Positions 23,699 through 31,784 of a stretch of 64,000 nt of DNA are shown in pieces. The DNA lies in the NCBI RefSeq assembly GCF_001373415.1, contig NZ_CDSE01000084.1, positions 1 through 64,000 on the forward strand, read 5' to 3'. The DNA comes from Paenibacillus dakarensis. Lineage in GTDB: Bacteria; Bacillota; Bacilli; Paenibacillales; Paenibacillaceae. The translations under genes were made by a program, and so were the position numbers. Each line of letters opens with the position of its first letter. Position 1 is the first letter of the stretch. A model generated the notes under the pieces. It saw nothing but the letters and a program-made list of their open reading frames with translations, was not told the DNA's origin and made no database searches.

Positions 23699-24121
23699 GT
23701 GGCTGTAATCAAGGCGAATTCATCGGATGTGGATTTATTGGCAAGGCTGATGCGTGCCGAAGCGGAAGGTGAAGGAGAGCAAGGAATGATGATGGTTGGA
23801 AATGTCGGAGTTAACCGGATTTTAGGGAATTGTCTGGACTTCAAAAATATCCGCAACATGAACGACATGGTATATCAAAGTCCTGGCGGATTTGAAGCGA
23901 CGCAGAAGGGATATTTTTATCAGCGGGCCAGGGAGCGGGATCGTAGACTTGCGCAGCGTGCCATTAATGGAGAGCGGACATGGCCAGCGAATAACGCACT
24001 GTGGTTTTTCCGCCCGCAAGGGGACTGTCCAGCGACATGGTATAACCAGGCGAATTCAGGACGGTTTAAGAACCATTGCTTTTTTCAGCCTACTCAAGAA
24101 GATTGCCCGAGTGTATTTTAA
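23699..24121 (+). CDS. cwlJ: Spore cortex-lytic/cell-wall hydrolase CwlJ
   Basis: A 140-residue SleB/CwlJ-domain hydrolase that degrades cortex peptidoglycan during germination. GTG 23699 follows GAGGAGG and gives MAVIKANSSDVDLLARLMRAEAEGEG with the catalytic glutamate region. MVGNVGVNRIL and YQSPGGFEATQKGYFYQ are conserved CwlJ blocks. It has no signal peptide, as expected for a coat-localised mother-cell protein. gerQ, needed to retain CwlJ in the coat, follows 33 bp downstream, and a mother-cell-type promoter lies upstream. Confidence 0.92.
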   Translation: MAVIKANSSDVDLLARLMRAEAEGEGEQGMMMVGNVGVNRILGNCLDFKNIRNMNDMVYQSPGGFEATQKGYFYQRARERDRRLAQRAINGERTWPANNALWFFRPQGDCPATWYNQANSGRFKNHCFFQPTQEDCPSVF

Positions 24122-24154
24122 AAGCTTTGTGTCCAATAAAGGAGGAAATTACTT

Positions 24155-24622
24155 ATGTTAAACAACGGAATGGCAAGAGTAAACAATATGATCGGTAACG
24201 GGTATCCAGGCATTCATCCGAACAGTCAGCCATGCTGCCCTGATCATCGCGGAGCTGGACCTTATACAGGGAATGTAGTGCCTCCACAGGTTTCGAGCGG
24301 ATCAGCGATGACTCCAACAGGGACGGTTGTTCAAATACCACCGCAATTTGAGCAATCTTACATTGAAAATATACTTCGTTTGAACCTTGGAAAACCTGCG
24401 ACATTTTATATGACATATGAAAACAACTCCCAATGGAATGCAAAAATATTCACAGGAATTCTGGAAGCAGCTGGGCGTGACCACATCATTATCAGTGAGC
24501 CTCAAACCGGACGCAGAATTATTCTGCTTATGGTTAATCTTGATTATATTGTATTTAATGAGCCTTTGACTTATCAATATCCTGGTGTTATCGGTAATCC
24601 ACCTCAGCAAACAGGAAGATAA
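24155..24622 (+). CDS. gerQ: Spore coat protein GerQ
   Basis: A 155-residue coat protein. The N-terminal third is Gly/Pro/Asn-rich and low complexity. The conserved GerQ domain begins near residue 62 (QSYIENILRLNLGKPATFYMTYENN) and continues with AAGRDHIIISEPQTGRRIILLMVNLDYIVFNEPL. GerQ is cross-linked into the coat by transglutaminase and is required for CwlJ localisation. AAGGAGG precedes the ATG. It is the second gene of the cwlJ operon and ends before a strong terminator. Confidence 0.92.
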   Translation: MLNNGMARVNNMIGNGYPGIHPNSQPCCPDHRGAGPYTGNVVPPQVSSGSAMTPTGTVVQIPPQFEQSYIENILRLNLGKPATFYMTYENNSQWNAKIFTGILEAAGRDHIIISEPQTGRRIILLMVNLDYIVFNEPLTYQYPGVIGNPPQQTGR

Positions 24623-24644
24623 GAGGATTTCATAGAAACAAATT

Positions 24645-24680
24645 AAAAGCCGTACATCCCGGAGAGATGTGCGGCTTTTT
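24645..24680 (+). terminator. Intrinsic terminator of cwlJ-gerQ
   Basis: AAAGCCG-ACATC pairs with GATGT-CGGCTTT, with a 7-nt loop and T run. Confidence 0.88.
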
Positions 24681-25020
24681 GGGCGTTACTCTTCTCTAAA
24701 GTATCTTCGAATCTAGTATGAAGGCAACACATTTGAGAGAACACCATATGTCAGTAAATGAGTGTTAAACGATGAAAATCAAAAAACAACAGTTGTCATC
24801 TCGGTTTTATGTCATAACAGAGCGTTTGACTGTGTATCGTATAACTATATAATTACTTATATAAGGTTGTTTACGTTAAATAAGAAAAGGAGATGAGACC
24901 ATTGGGAAGTTGACGCGTGTCTGTAGTACGTTGTTATGCATAATGGCTTCACACATTTTTAATAATCGAAGGAGGTGTTCCTATTCGTCTTTGTGTTAAT
25001 TGCGGCGGATAGGAGAACTA
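24681..25020 (+). other. Gene-free leader region upstream of the CorC-type transporter
   Basis: About 340 bp without a convincing gene. It contains two unused ribosome-binding-like sequences (AAAAGGAG near 24890, GGAGGT near 24970). Between them TTG 24911 opens a frame of about 31 codons ending at TAA near 25000. I could not match a known riboswitch by eye. Confidence 0.3.
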
Positions 25021-26343
25021 TTGAGTGACCCTTTACCGAGTTGGTTAGGAATAATCTTGGTATTGTTTTTAGTAATGTTAAATGGATTCTTTGTTTCTGC
25101 AGAGCTGGCTTTTGTAAAAGTTAAAGGAAGCCGGATTGATGGTCTTGCTGAGGAAGGGAATCGGAGAGCCAGAGTCGCCCAAAGAATTTTACGGAATTTG
25201 GACGATTATTTATCTGCTTGTCAGCTTGGTATCACGATCACATCCCTGACTCTTGGATGGATTGGAGAACGAGCCATAGCTGGAATGATTGCCCCATGGT
25301 TTCAAGAGCTCAGTCTGAGTGAAACATTCGTGCATGTGGTGGCAACTCTGATTGCATTTGCCATGATTGCTGTCATGCATATCGTATTCGGAGAACTTGC
25401 ACCGAAGACGGTCGCTGTGCGCAAGGCTGAAGCAATTATGTTAATGTCCGCACAGCCAATGAATGTGTTCTATAAGATTCTCTATCCTATCATCTGGCTC
25501 GTAAATCATTTATCCAGCGGTTTGCTTCGTTTATTCCGAATGACACCTGTGACGGAGCGCGGCAGTGCTCCTACAGAGGAAGAAATTCGAGATTTGATGA
25601 AGGAAAGCAGTGAAATCGGACTCATTAACGATACAGAACTGACGCTTGTCGATAATATCTTTGAATTTGCAGATACTACCGCAAGAGAGATTATGATCCC
25701 GCGCACGGATATGATCTGTCTGTACACCAATTTGTCTATGGAAGAAAATCTTGATATTGCTCTTGAAGGCATGAGAACCCGTTACCCGATTTGTGATGAT
25801 GATAAGGACCATATTATTGGTTTCATCCATATTAAAGATCTGATGCGGGGCCATGTTCGGGACCAGTTGTCACTTATACGCCCGATCATCGCCGTTCCTG
25901 AATCGATACAAATCAGCGAGCTCCTGAAAAGAATGCAGCGGAGCAAGACGCAAATTGCCATTCTTATCGATGAATATGGCGGTACATCAGGTCTTGTTAC
26001 TCTCGAAGACATCATGGAGGAGATCGTAGGGGAAATCCAGGATGAATTTGATGAGGAACGGCAGGGGATTGAAATCGTATCAGATGATGAGTATTCCATT
26101 GACGGTTTAATGCTGATCGATGAAATTAATGATCATATTGGTCTGGATGTGGATACAGAGGATTATGATACGATTGGCGGCTGGTTGTCTTCAAAACTGG
26201 AAGTCATTCTTCCTCATAAAGGTCAATCTTTTGCGTACGGAGAATTTTTGTTTGTGGTAGAGGAAACGGAGAATAAAAGGATATCCCGTATTCGCTTGCT
26301 AAGACAGGAGTCGATACATGAGCAAGCGGAGGCCGGCGCATAA
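25021..26343 (+). CDS. CNNM/CorC-type (DUF21-CBS-CorC_HlyC) membrane transporter
   Basis: A protein of about 440 residues. TTG 25021 is chosen because AGGAG lies 6 bp upstream; a TTG at 25000 is in frame but lacks a site. The N-terminal DUF21 membrane domain (about 1-190) holds NGFFVSAELAFVKVKGSRI, LGITITSLTLGWIGE and FGELAPKTVAVRKAE. Two CBS domains (about 210-330; REIMIPRTDM and IDEYGGTSGLVTLEDIMEEIVGEIQDEFD) follow, then a CorC_HlyC domain. Such proteins export Mg2+ or Co2+ or regulate Mg2+ homeostasis; the annotation hemolysin is historical. It is monocistronic with a strong terminator. Confidence 0.9.
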   Translation: MSDPLPSWLGIILVLFLVMLNGFFVSAELAFVKVKGSRIDGLAEEGNRRARVAQRILRNLDDYLSACQLGITITSLTLGWIGERAIAGMIAPWFQELSLSETFVHVVATLIAFAMIAVMHIVFGELAPKTVAVRKAEAIMLMSAQPMNVFYKILYPIIWLVNHLSSGLLRLFRMTPVTERGSAPTEEEIRDLMKESSEIGLINDTELTLVDNIFEFADTTAREIMIPRTDMICLYTNLSMEENLDIALEGMRTRYPICDDDKDHIIGFIHIKDLMRGHVRDQLSLIRPIIAVPESIQISELLKRMQRSKTQIAILIDEYGGTSGLVTLEDIMEEIVGEIQDEFDEERQGIEIVSDDEYSIDGLMLIDEINDHIGLDVDTEDYDTIGGWLSSKLEVILPHKGQSFAYGEFLFVVEETENKRISRIRLLRQESIHEQAEAGA

Positions 26344-26359
26344 TTAAGTGCGGCGGCAG

Positions 26360-26390
26360 AAGACAGCGGCGTAAGCCGCTGTCTTTTTTA
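26360..26390 (+). terminator. Intrinsic terminator after the CorC-type gene
   Basis: A perfect 11-bp stem AAGACAGCGGC/GCCGCTGTCTT, GTAA tetraloop, T run. Confidence 0.95.
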
Positions 26391-26515
26391 TGTCGAGAAT
26401 ATCGGTACAAAACTAAATAATCACAGAAAAAGATGAATAAAATGTAATTTATTAGGTGGTTAATGGTGTTAATATATGGGTGTTTTAATAAATTCATGAG
26501 AAAAAGGTGATTGCT

Positions 26516-27004
26516 ATGTTAAAAATGAAAAAGCGTTCGCGTGTTATTAAAGCCTTCTCTGCAAGTATGCTGCTCAGCTTAATGATTGCTGGCGGTGCTT
26601 ATGCGGATACAGAGGGCGTAGAAAAAGCTGCTGGAGCGAAGACATCGCCTCCACCGATCGAAATGAATATGAATATTATGAATCCTCAGGGTATGTATTT
26701 AACGAACACGGGATCAGATATTCGCCAAATATCGACTTCTATGCAATTAACTGCGACTACATCTGCTGCACAGGTGGTTGATATAATCGGGGTTAATTAC
26801 ACATTTCAGCGTTGGACAGGTTCTATGTGGATCGACATAGAAGCTACCGCAGGAAGTTCAACAAATACGAGTAATTATAATGGAACGAAGAGCTTTAGCG
26901 CTGCGAGTGGTTATTACTATCGTGGTAAAACGGTGCATTATATTCGCGTAGGTACGACTTACGAGGAACAAATCAATTATACCCGATCCTTGTTAATGCA
27001 ATAG
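26516..27004 (+). CDS. Small secreted protein, DUF6147-like
   Basis: A 162-residue exported protein with a basic start and signal peptide (about 1-30, cleavage near AYA-D). AAAGGTGA before ATG 26516 favours it over an ATG three codons earlier. The mature part is beta-rich with SDIRQISTSMQLTATTSAAQVVDIIGV, QRWTGSMWIDIEA and GYYYRGKTVHYIRVGTTYEE, reminiscent of short secreted Bacillota proteins now called DUF6147 (recalled, not searched). No enzyme motif or anchor is seen. It is convergent with the anti-sigma gene and shares a bidirectional terminator with it. Confidence 0.65.
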   Translation: MLKMKKRSRVIKAFSASMLLSLMIAGGAYADTEGVEKAAGAKTSPPPIEMNMNIMNPQGMYLTNTGSDIRQISTSMQLTATTSAAQVVDIIGVNYTFQRWTGSMWIDIEATAGSSTNTSNYNGTKSFSAASGYYYRGKTVHYIRVGTTYEEQINYTRSLLMQ

Positions 27005-27017
27005 AAGTGATACATAA

Positions 27018-27049
27018 AATAAGGAGTACCCGATCGGGTACTCCTTATT
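27018..27049. terminator. Bidirectional terminator between convergent genes
   Basis: A near-uninterrupted palindrome (AATAAGGAGTACCC and its complement) with a minimal loop serves both the secreted-protein gene (+) and the anti-sigma gene (-). Confidence 0.85.
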
Positions 27050-27051
27050 GC

Positions 27052-27870
27052 TTATGGTAAACTGTTGGCCATCTTTAACAATTCTTTCTTGCTTAACTCA
27101 CCACTAATATGAATCAATACGTTATTATAGGCAAACTGGATGGAATTGAAGGCATTCGATCCTTCAGAATATATAGCCGTTTCGCCTGATTTAAGCAGTA
27201 TGGTTTCCGGATTCGGATTGACGGAAGTACTTACAGCAACCTCCCCGGTTACCAAATCAGTGTAAGTTACGTTAAGAAGCTTCTCTTCATTGGTCATGTA
27301 TTGTACGATCATATTGTAAATGGGTGCTGCATCATGCTCGGGAGCTGCAAAGATTTGCTTGAACTGATAGTCCTTCGGGAAGTATCCAAATTCGGGATAC
27401 GGGAAGGTAATCTTCGATTTCACTTCTTCTAATGTAAAATCGTAGTCACTGGATGAGCTGCTCCATAATAATCGTTCACCCAAATTCTCTTCGACAGTTT
27501 CGTCTGCTCCCTCGACCGGTGGAGGAGTCTTCGGCACTGTTGCCGTTGATGGAGTATGCTTGCCAGACACTATCGTTACAATGCCATTACCCCAATCTTT
27601 AATCTGTTGATATATAGGGGATACAGCTTGTGTAACTAATGGAGGGGAGAAGAAAATTGCCCCTGTTGCCATAGATGCTGCAATAACTGCCGCAAATTGA
27701 AATCTGCGCACACGCTTTCGCCGTTTGTTATTTGCTGAGATTTTCTGCTTGACCTGGAGCCAGGATTCACGTTTGGTGTCATGAGAAACAGAGGGAGAGT
27801 TTGCAGCAGCGCGTTCGAAGGCTTCGTCGAAAGCTTCGTTAAACCAATCATCATATTTTTCGTTGTTCAT
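27052..27870 (-). CDS. Membrane anti-sigma factor with DUF4367 domain
   Basis: A 272-residue protein. ATG 27870 is preferred; the frame opens earlier but that part lies inside the sigma gene. It has a cytoplasmic N-terminal region (about 1-60, basic near RRKRVRR), one membrane helix (about 60-78) and an extracytoplasmic part with a Pro/Thr linker and a C-terminal DUF4367-like domain (ITFPYPEFGYFPKDYQFKQIF... IHISGELSKKELLKMANSL). Its start overlaps the end of the ECF sigma gene by 20 bp, the standard translationally coupled sigma/anti-sigma arrangement. It should hold the sigma factor inactive until an envelope signal arrives. Confidence 0.82.
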   Translation of the reverse strand: MNNEKYDDWFNEAFDEAFERAAANSPSVSHDTKRESWLQVKQKISANNKRRKRVRRFQFAAVIAASMATGAIFFSPPLVTQAVSPIYQQIKDWGNGIVTIVSGKHTPSTATVPKTPPPVEGADETVEENLGERLLWSSSSSDYDFTLEEVKSKITFPYPEFGYFPKDYQFKQIFAAPEHDAAPIYNMIVQYMTNEEKLLNVTYTDLVTGEVAVSTSVNPNPETILLKSGETAIYSEGSNAFNSIQFAYNNVLIHISGELSKKELLKMANSLP

Positions 27871-28438
27871 CCATAACACCCCATTCCTTATAAAGCATTT
27901 TCTTAACAGATTCCCTGGCACGGAATAAACGCTGCTTTACAACCTCTTCCTTAGTACCCAGCAGATCAGCGATTTCCTTATACGTTAATCCGTGTTTCCA
28001 TCGATATTCGATAAGAAGTCGATACTCTGGCTTTAACTGTTCTACATAATAAGTGATTGATTCTTCCATCATTTTCGATTCGACTTGATGCTCTACATTA
28101 GTGGAAGAAGCAACAACTTCCTCTTCACTGATAAAAACACGGTCAACATCGATTTGGTTACGGTATTTTTTATTTTTTCTTAAATAATTCATGGTTGTAT
28201 TTCTGGAAACGACACGCAACCAAGCTTTTAGCTTACCTTCATTATCAAATACAGGTTTACTCGTTATTACTTTAATGAATGACTCCTGAATAATATCCTC
28301 AACAGCAGCGTGATCCCGGATAACATACATAATTTGTCCGTAAACCAGATCATAAAATTCGTAGTAAACCTCCTCTTGAAGGGGCTCACTTATATCGTTA
28401 AATTCTGCTGCGAGGAGCAGCTGCAGTCGGTCTGACAT
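27851..28438 (-). CDS. ECF-type RNA polymerase sigma factor
   Basis: A 195-residue sigma-70-family ECF factor. Region 2 (about 25-95) includes YGQIMYVIRDHAAVEDIIQESFIKV and LKAWLRVVSRNTTMNYLRKNKKYRN. Region 4 (about 135-190) includes LKPEYRLLIEYRWKHGLTYKEIADLLGTKEEVVKQRLFRARESVKKML. GGGGAGGAG precedes the ATG. It is paired with the downstream anti-sigma gene. I did not find an obvious autoregulatory TGAAAC-N16-CGTA promoter upstream, so it may recognise a different sequence from the SigmaW-type promoter of pspA. Confidence 0.9.
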   Translation of the reverse strand: MSDRLQLLLAAEFNDISEPLQEEVYYEFYDLVYGQIMYVIRDHAAVEDIIQESFIKVITSKPVFDNEGKLKAWLRVVSRNTTMNYLRKNKKYRNQIDVDRVFISEEEVVASSTNVEHQVESKMMEESITYYVEQLKPEYRLLIEYRWKHGLTYKEIADLLGTKEEVVKQRLFRARESVKKMLYKEWGVMDEQRKI

Positions 28439-28681
28439 GCCGATATCTCCTCCCCGGTGAATCCTTTTTAATTTCTACGTTTATACTGATTCATCCTTTA
28501 TATGTACACCCAGTATTTTCTAGTTATATTTCATATTATACACGATATCACTTCTTCTAAGAAGGTGCTATAGAACCTTCATATAGCGTATGATTTTCTG
28601 CTGATGAATATATCTCATGAAGGAAAAGGGGAGGAGGATATCAAATTTACGAGGTTCATGATGATGAAGCACAGATATGCT

Positions 28682-28712
28682 AAAAAGAGGCAGCCACTCA
28701 TCCGGCTGCCTC
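28682..28712 (-). terminator. Intrinsic terminator of the aminopeptidase pair
   Basis: A 10-bp stem AGAGGCAGCC/GGCTGCCTCT followed on the minus strand by TTTTTA. The remaining stretch from 28439 to here holds only the upstream region of the sigma gene. Confidence 0.85.
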
Positions 28713-28751
28713 TAAATAACCTTACTTGGAGTTTAATCATGTTCTAACGTT

Positions 28752-29981
28752 TTAAGCCCAGTTACCATTCACAAAGATCGGTTCTTCAAGACCATCACGG
28801 GTAATCCCAGTGATATTCAGTTCTTTGGAGCCCATCATGAAATCCACATGGGTGATACTTGCGTTCAGCCCGCTTGCAGCAAGCTGTTCCGCAGACATTG
28901 TTTTTCCGCCTTCCAGGTTAAATGCATATGCACTTCCGATCGCAAGATGGCAGGAGGCATTCTCATCAAACAACGTCGTGTAGTATAGAATGCCGCTCTC
29001 CGAAATAGGAGATGCATAGGGGACAAGCGCTACCTCACCAAGGTAGTGTGAGCCCTCATCCATTTCAATAAGACGAGTTAGCGTATCCAGCCCTTCTTCG
29101 GCTGTATAGTTAACGATGCGGCCATTCTCAAAAGTGATGGAGAAGTTATCGATAATGTTTCCGCCATAGCTCAAAGGCTTCGTACTACGAACCGTACCGT
29201 TTACTCCAGTTTTGAGAGGGGCCGTGAATACTTCTTCTGTTGGAATATTGGCGACAAATCGGTCACCGTGCTCATTTATACTTCCGGCTTGTGCCCATAT
29301 ATGCCCTTCGGGCAGCTCGATCGTCAGGTCTGTTCCTTCTGATACAAAGTGAAGCTTGTGATACTTCTTGTTATTGAGTTCATCTGATTTTTTCTGCAGC
29401 GTGTGGATATGCTCTTCCCAGGCAGCAATGGGATCTTCCTGATCGGCCCGTACTGCTTGGAAAATTGCATCCCACAGGAGATTAACCTGATCTTCCTTCG
29501 GAGCATCAGGGAACACTTTGGCTGCCCAGTCCGGTGAAGCAAATGCAATTCCGGTCCAGCTCATTTTGTCAGCTTGCTGGAACTGGCGATACTTCGCCAT
29601 CGCAGATCCGAACGTACGCTGATAATTCGAGATGCGTTCCGGATTAACACCCTTCATGATATCCGGATCAGATGAAAGAATGGTCATAAAGGCAGCACCA
29701 TTCTCGGCTAACTCGGTCATTTCCTCCGCATAATATTTTGGAGGTTCCAGGAAGGCTTCATCAGGTGCCAGGTCATACCGTATCCGATTCACCTTTTCAT
29801 CCTTATAGTTCACTTTTACGTCCTTGGCACCCGCTTCATACGCCTTCCTAACTACAAGCCGTACAAGCTCTGCGGATTCAATCATTGCGTTAACCACTAA
29901 AGTTTGCTGCGGTTGTACATTGGCACCAACTTTAACAGCGAGTTCAGCGTATCGTTCTAGCTTTTGTTCAAAAGTAAGCAT
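28752..29981 (-). CDS. M29 family aminopeptidase (AmpS/PepS-like), copy 2
   Basis: A 409-residue metallo-aminopeptidase of peptidase family M29, which removes N-terminal residues from peptides in the cytoplasm using two metal ions. Conserved pieces include PTEEVFTAPLKTGVNGTV (metal-binding Glu pair), GEVALVPYASPIS, ENASCHLAIGSAYAF (His ligand) and ITHVDFMMGSKELNI (His and Asp ligands). Length is normal. GGGAGG precedes the ATG. It is the downstream member of a tandem pair of clear paralogues, 57 bp apart, which share a terminator. Confidence 0.9.
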   Translation of the reverse strand: MLTFEQKLERYAELAVKVGANVQPQQTLVVNAMIESAELVRLVVRKAYEAGAKDVKVNYKDEKVNRIRYDLAPDEAFLEPPKYYAEEMTELAENGAAFMTILSSDPDIMKGVNPERISNYQRTFGSAMAKYRQFQQADKMSWTGIAFASPDWAAKVFPDAPKEDQVNLLWDAIFQAVRADQEDPIAAWEEHIHTLQKKSDELNNKKYHKLHFVSEGTDLTIELPEGHIWAQAGSINEHGDRFVANIPTEEVFTAPLKTGVNGTVRSTKPLSYGGNIIDNFSITFENGRIVNYTAEEGLDTLTRLIEMDEGSHYLGEVALVPYASPISESGILYYTTLFDENASCHLAIGSAYAFNLEGGKTMSAEQLAASGLNASITHVDFMMGSKELNITGITRDGLEEPIFVNGNWA

Positions 29982-30037
29982 TCAAAGGGCCTCCCATTTA
30001 GAGTAAATATCCAGCTGTGTAATCAACCTCAGGTCAA

Positions 30038-31270
30038 TTAAAATGCCCAATTACCGTTTCGGAATACAGGCTCTTCACGACCATCCTCGGTAACTCCGTT
30101 AATATCCATTTCTCCAGAACCGATCATGAAATCAACGTGGGTCACACTTCTGTTCAGTCCATGCTTCTCCAGCTCATCCTGGGACATTTCCTTTCCGCCC
30201 TCTAAGCAGAATGCATATGCGCTTCCGATTGCCAGGTGATTGGAGGCATTTTCATCAAAGAGGGTGTTGTAGTATAAAATATTCGACTCGGAAATAGGAG
30301 ATTGGTGGGGAACAAGGGCCACCTCGCCGAGATAGCGTGCACCTTCATCCATGTTCAGCAAACGCTCGAGTGTTTCGTACCCTTGTTCTGCCGTAAAGCT
30401 GACAACGCGTCCGTTCTCAAAAGTCAGCGAGAAATTATCTACGATGTTGCCTGCATAGCTTAGCGGTTTCGTGCTGCTGACAGTCCCGTTAACACCTGTC
30501 TTAAGCGGAGCAGTAAATACTTCTTCTGTCGGCATATTAGCAACAAAGCTGTTGCCATTTTCATTTATACTATCACCTTGAGCCCAAATATGATCTTTAG
30601 GGAGCTCAATCGTTAGGTCCGTTCCTGGCGCTATGTAGTGCAGTGCTTTATATTTCTTGGCATTGAGTACAGCAGATTTCTCATCCAGAACCTTAAGATG
30701 CTGGTTCCAGGCTTCTACAGGGTTATCCTGATCAACACGAACTGTATGGAATATAGCTTCCCATAGCTTATCCATTTGCTCAGCTTCCGGAACATCCGGG
30801 AATACCTTGGCAGCCCAAGCAGGGGATGGAACAGCAATCAGGCACCAACTGAATTTATCCGCTTGTTGATAAGCACGATATTGTTTCATGGCTTCCCCGC
30901 GTGTTTTATAGTAGTTTGCGATTCTTTCCGGATCGACCCCATTCAGGAGATCCGGATCTTCTGAGAGGATATGAAGGATCGCTGCACCGTTCTCTACAAG
31001 CTCAATCATTTCACCAGCGAACCATTTTGGAGATTCTGTAAATACATCATCTGCGGCTTTCTCATACTGCAGCCGGGTTAGTGCCTCATCGTTCCAGATC
31101 ACCTTTACCAGGCGCGCACCAGCTTCGTACGCTTTCTTGGCGATTAAGCGGGTAAATTCAGCAGATTCCACAGGTGCATGCACGACCAAGGTTTGTCCTT
31201 GCTGCACATTGACCCCAACTTTTACTGTCAGTTCCGCATATTTGTCCAGGGATGATTTAATATCTGACAT
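30038..31270 (-). CDS. M29 family aminopeptidase (AmpS/PepS-like), copy 1
   Basis: A 410-residue M29 aminopeptidase, closely similar along its full length to the copy downstream. It keeps PTEEVFTAPLKTGVNGTV, GEVALVPHQSPIS, ENASNHLAIGSAYAF and VTHVDFMIGSGEMDI, so both copies look catalytically intact. GGAGGG precedes the ATG. The first tandem member is the likely transcription start of the pair. Divergence between the copies is spread along the gene, suggesting an older duplication. Confidence 0.9.
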   Translation of the reverse strand: MSDIKSSLDKYAELTVKVGVNVQQGQTLVVHAPVESAEFTRLIAKKAYEAGARLVKVIWNDEALTRLQYEKAADDVFTESPKWFAGEMIELVENGAAILHILSEDPDLLNGVDPERIANYYKTRGEAMKQYRAYQQADKFSWCLIAVPSPAWAAKVFPDVPEAEQMDKLWEAIFHTVRVDQDNPVEAWNQHLKVLDEKSAVLNAKKYKALHYIAPGTDLTIELPKDHIWAQGDSINENGNSFVANMPTEEVFTAPLKTGVNGTVSSTKPLSYAGNIVDNFSLTFENGRVVSFTAEQGYETLERLLNMDEGARYLGEVALVPHQSPISESNILYYNTLFDENASNHLAIGSAYAFCLEGGKEMSQDELEKHGLNRSVTHVDFMIGSGEMDINGVTEDGREEPVFRNGNWAF

Positions 31271-31419
31271 GGTGTACCCTCCAGTACATATTTTTTTAAG
31301 TTCATAACCACATTATACTAAAATGTTATTTAGATGAAAAATTCTAATCGATTTCACCGAAAAATGATATACTGTGATCTATAATGACCTTTGGTAAGCA
31401 TTTTTAAGGAGAGTGGACT

Positions 31420-31692
31420 ATGCTACAGGCAACTATTGAACGAGCTGGAATGCAGCGCGATGAAGAGGATAATTTTGTAGGATATGCTGTGTTTTCCATG
31501 GAAGGACATGCAGCTGCTTATGAGATCACATTTTTAAGCAAGAACGGAAAGGACTGGGATTACAGTCTGAACTTCGCCGGAGAATCCGGACTAGAAGAGG
31601 AATTCTTAAAAGTAGATGCATATATTGAGGAAAACGATGAACTATTTGATGATCTGCTTGATGCGGCTATTGAGGCTGGCGGATTTGAATAA
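31420..31692 (+). CDS. Conserved-looking small acidic protein, unknown function
   Basis: A 90-residue, strongly acidic, soluble protein with AAGGAG before ATG 31420. The pattern YAVFSMEGHAAAYEITFLSKNGKDWDYSLNFAGESGLEEEFLKVDAYIEENDELFDDLLDAA suggests a small alpha/beta fold with a C-terminal acidic helix. I do not recognise a family. It has its own TATAAT-like -10 near 31380 and a perfect hairpin downstream, so it looks like a genuine single gene. It is divergent from the aminopeptidase pair. Confidence 0.65.
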   Translation: MLQATIERAGMQRDEEDNFVGYAVFSMEGHAAAYEITFLSKNGKDWDYSLNFAGESGLEEEFLKVDAYIEENDELFDDLLDAAIEAGGFE

Positions 31693-31722
31693 ATGTTTCT
31701 GTATTATGATGCATAGGGCTTA

Positions 31723-31771
31723 ACAGAACAAACCGTCCATTTCCCTATCCGGGGTGGACGGTTTGTTCTGT
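31723..31771. terminator. Bidirectional hairpin between convergent genes
   Basis: A perfect 17-bp stem (ACAGAACAAACCGTCCA and its complement) closes a 15-nt loop. It lacks a long T run but lies exactly between convergent stops. Confidence 0.75.
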
Positions 31772-31784
31772 AATTCGGATTGAA

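Noticed and set aside
23884..24161. Frame overlapping the second half of cwlJ
   Set aside because: Arg-rich out-of-frame reading of cwlJ, which is well conserved in its own frame.
28659..28746. Short ATG-initiated frame behind GGGGAGGAGG
   Set aside because: It runs through the terminator hairpin of the aminopeptidase pair, so translation there is unlikely.
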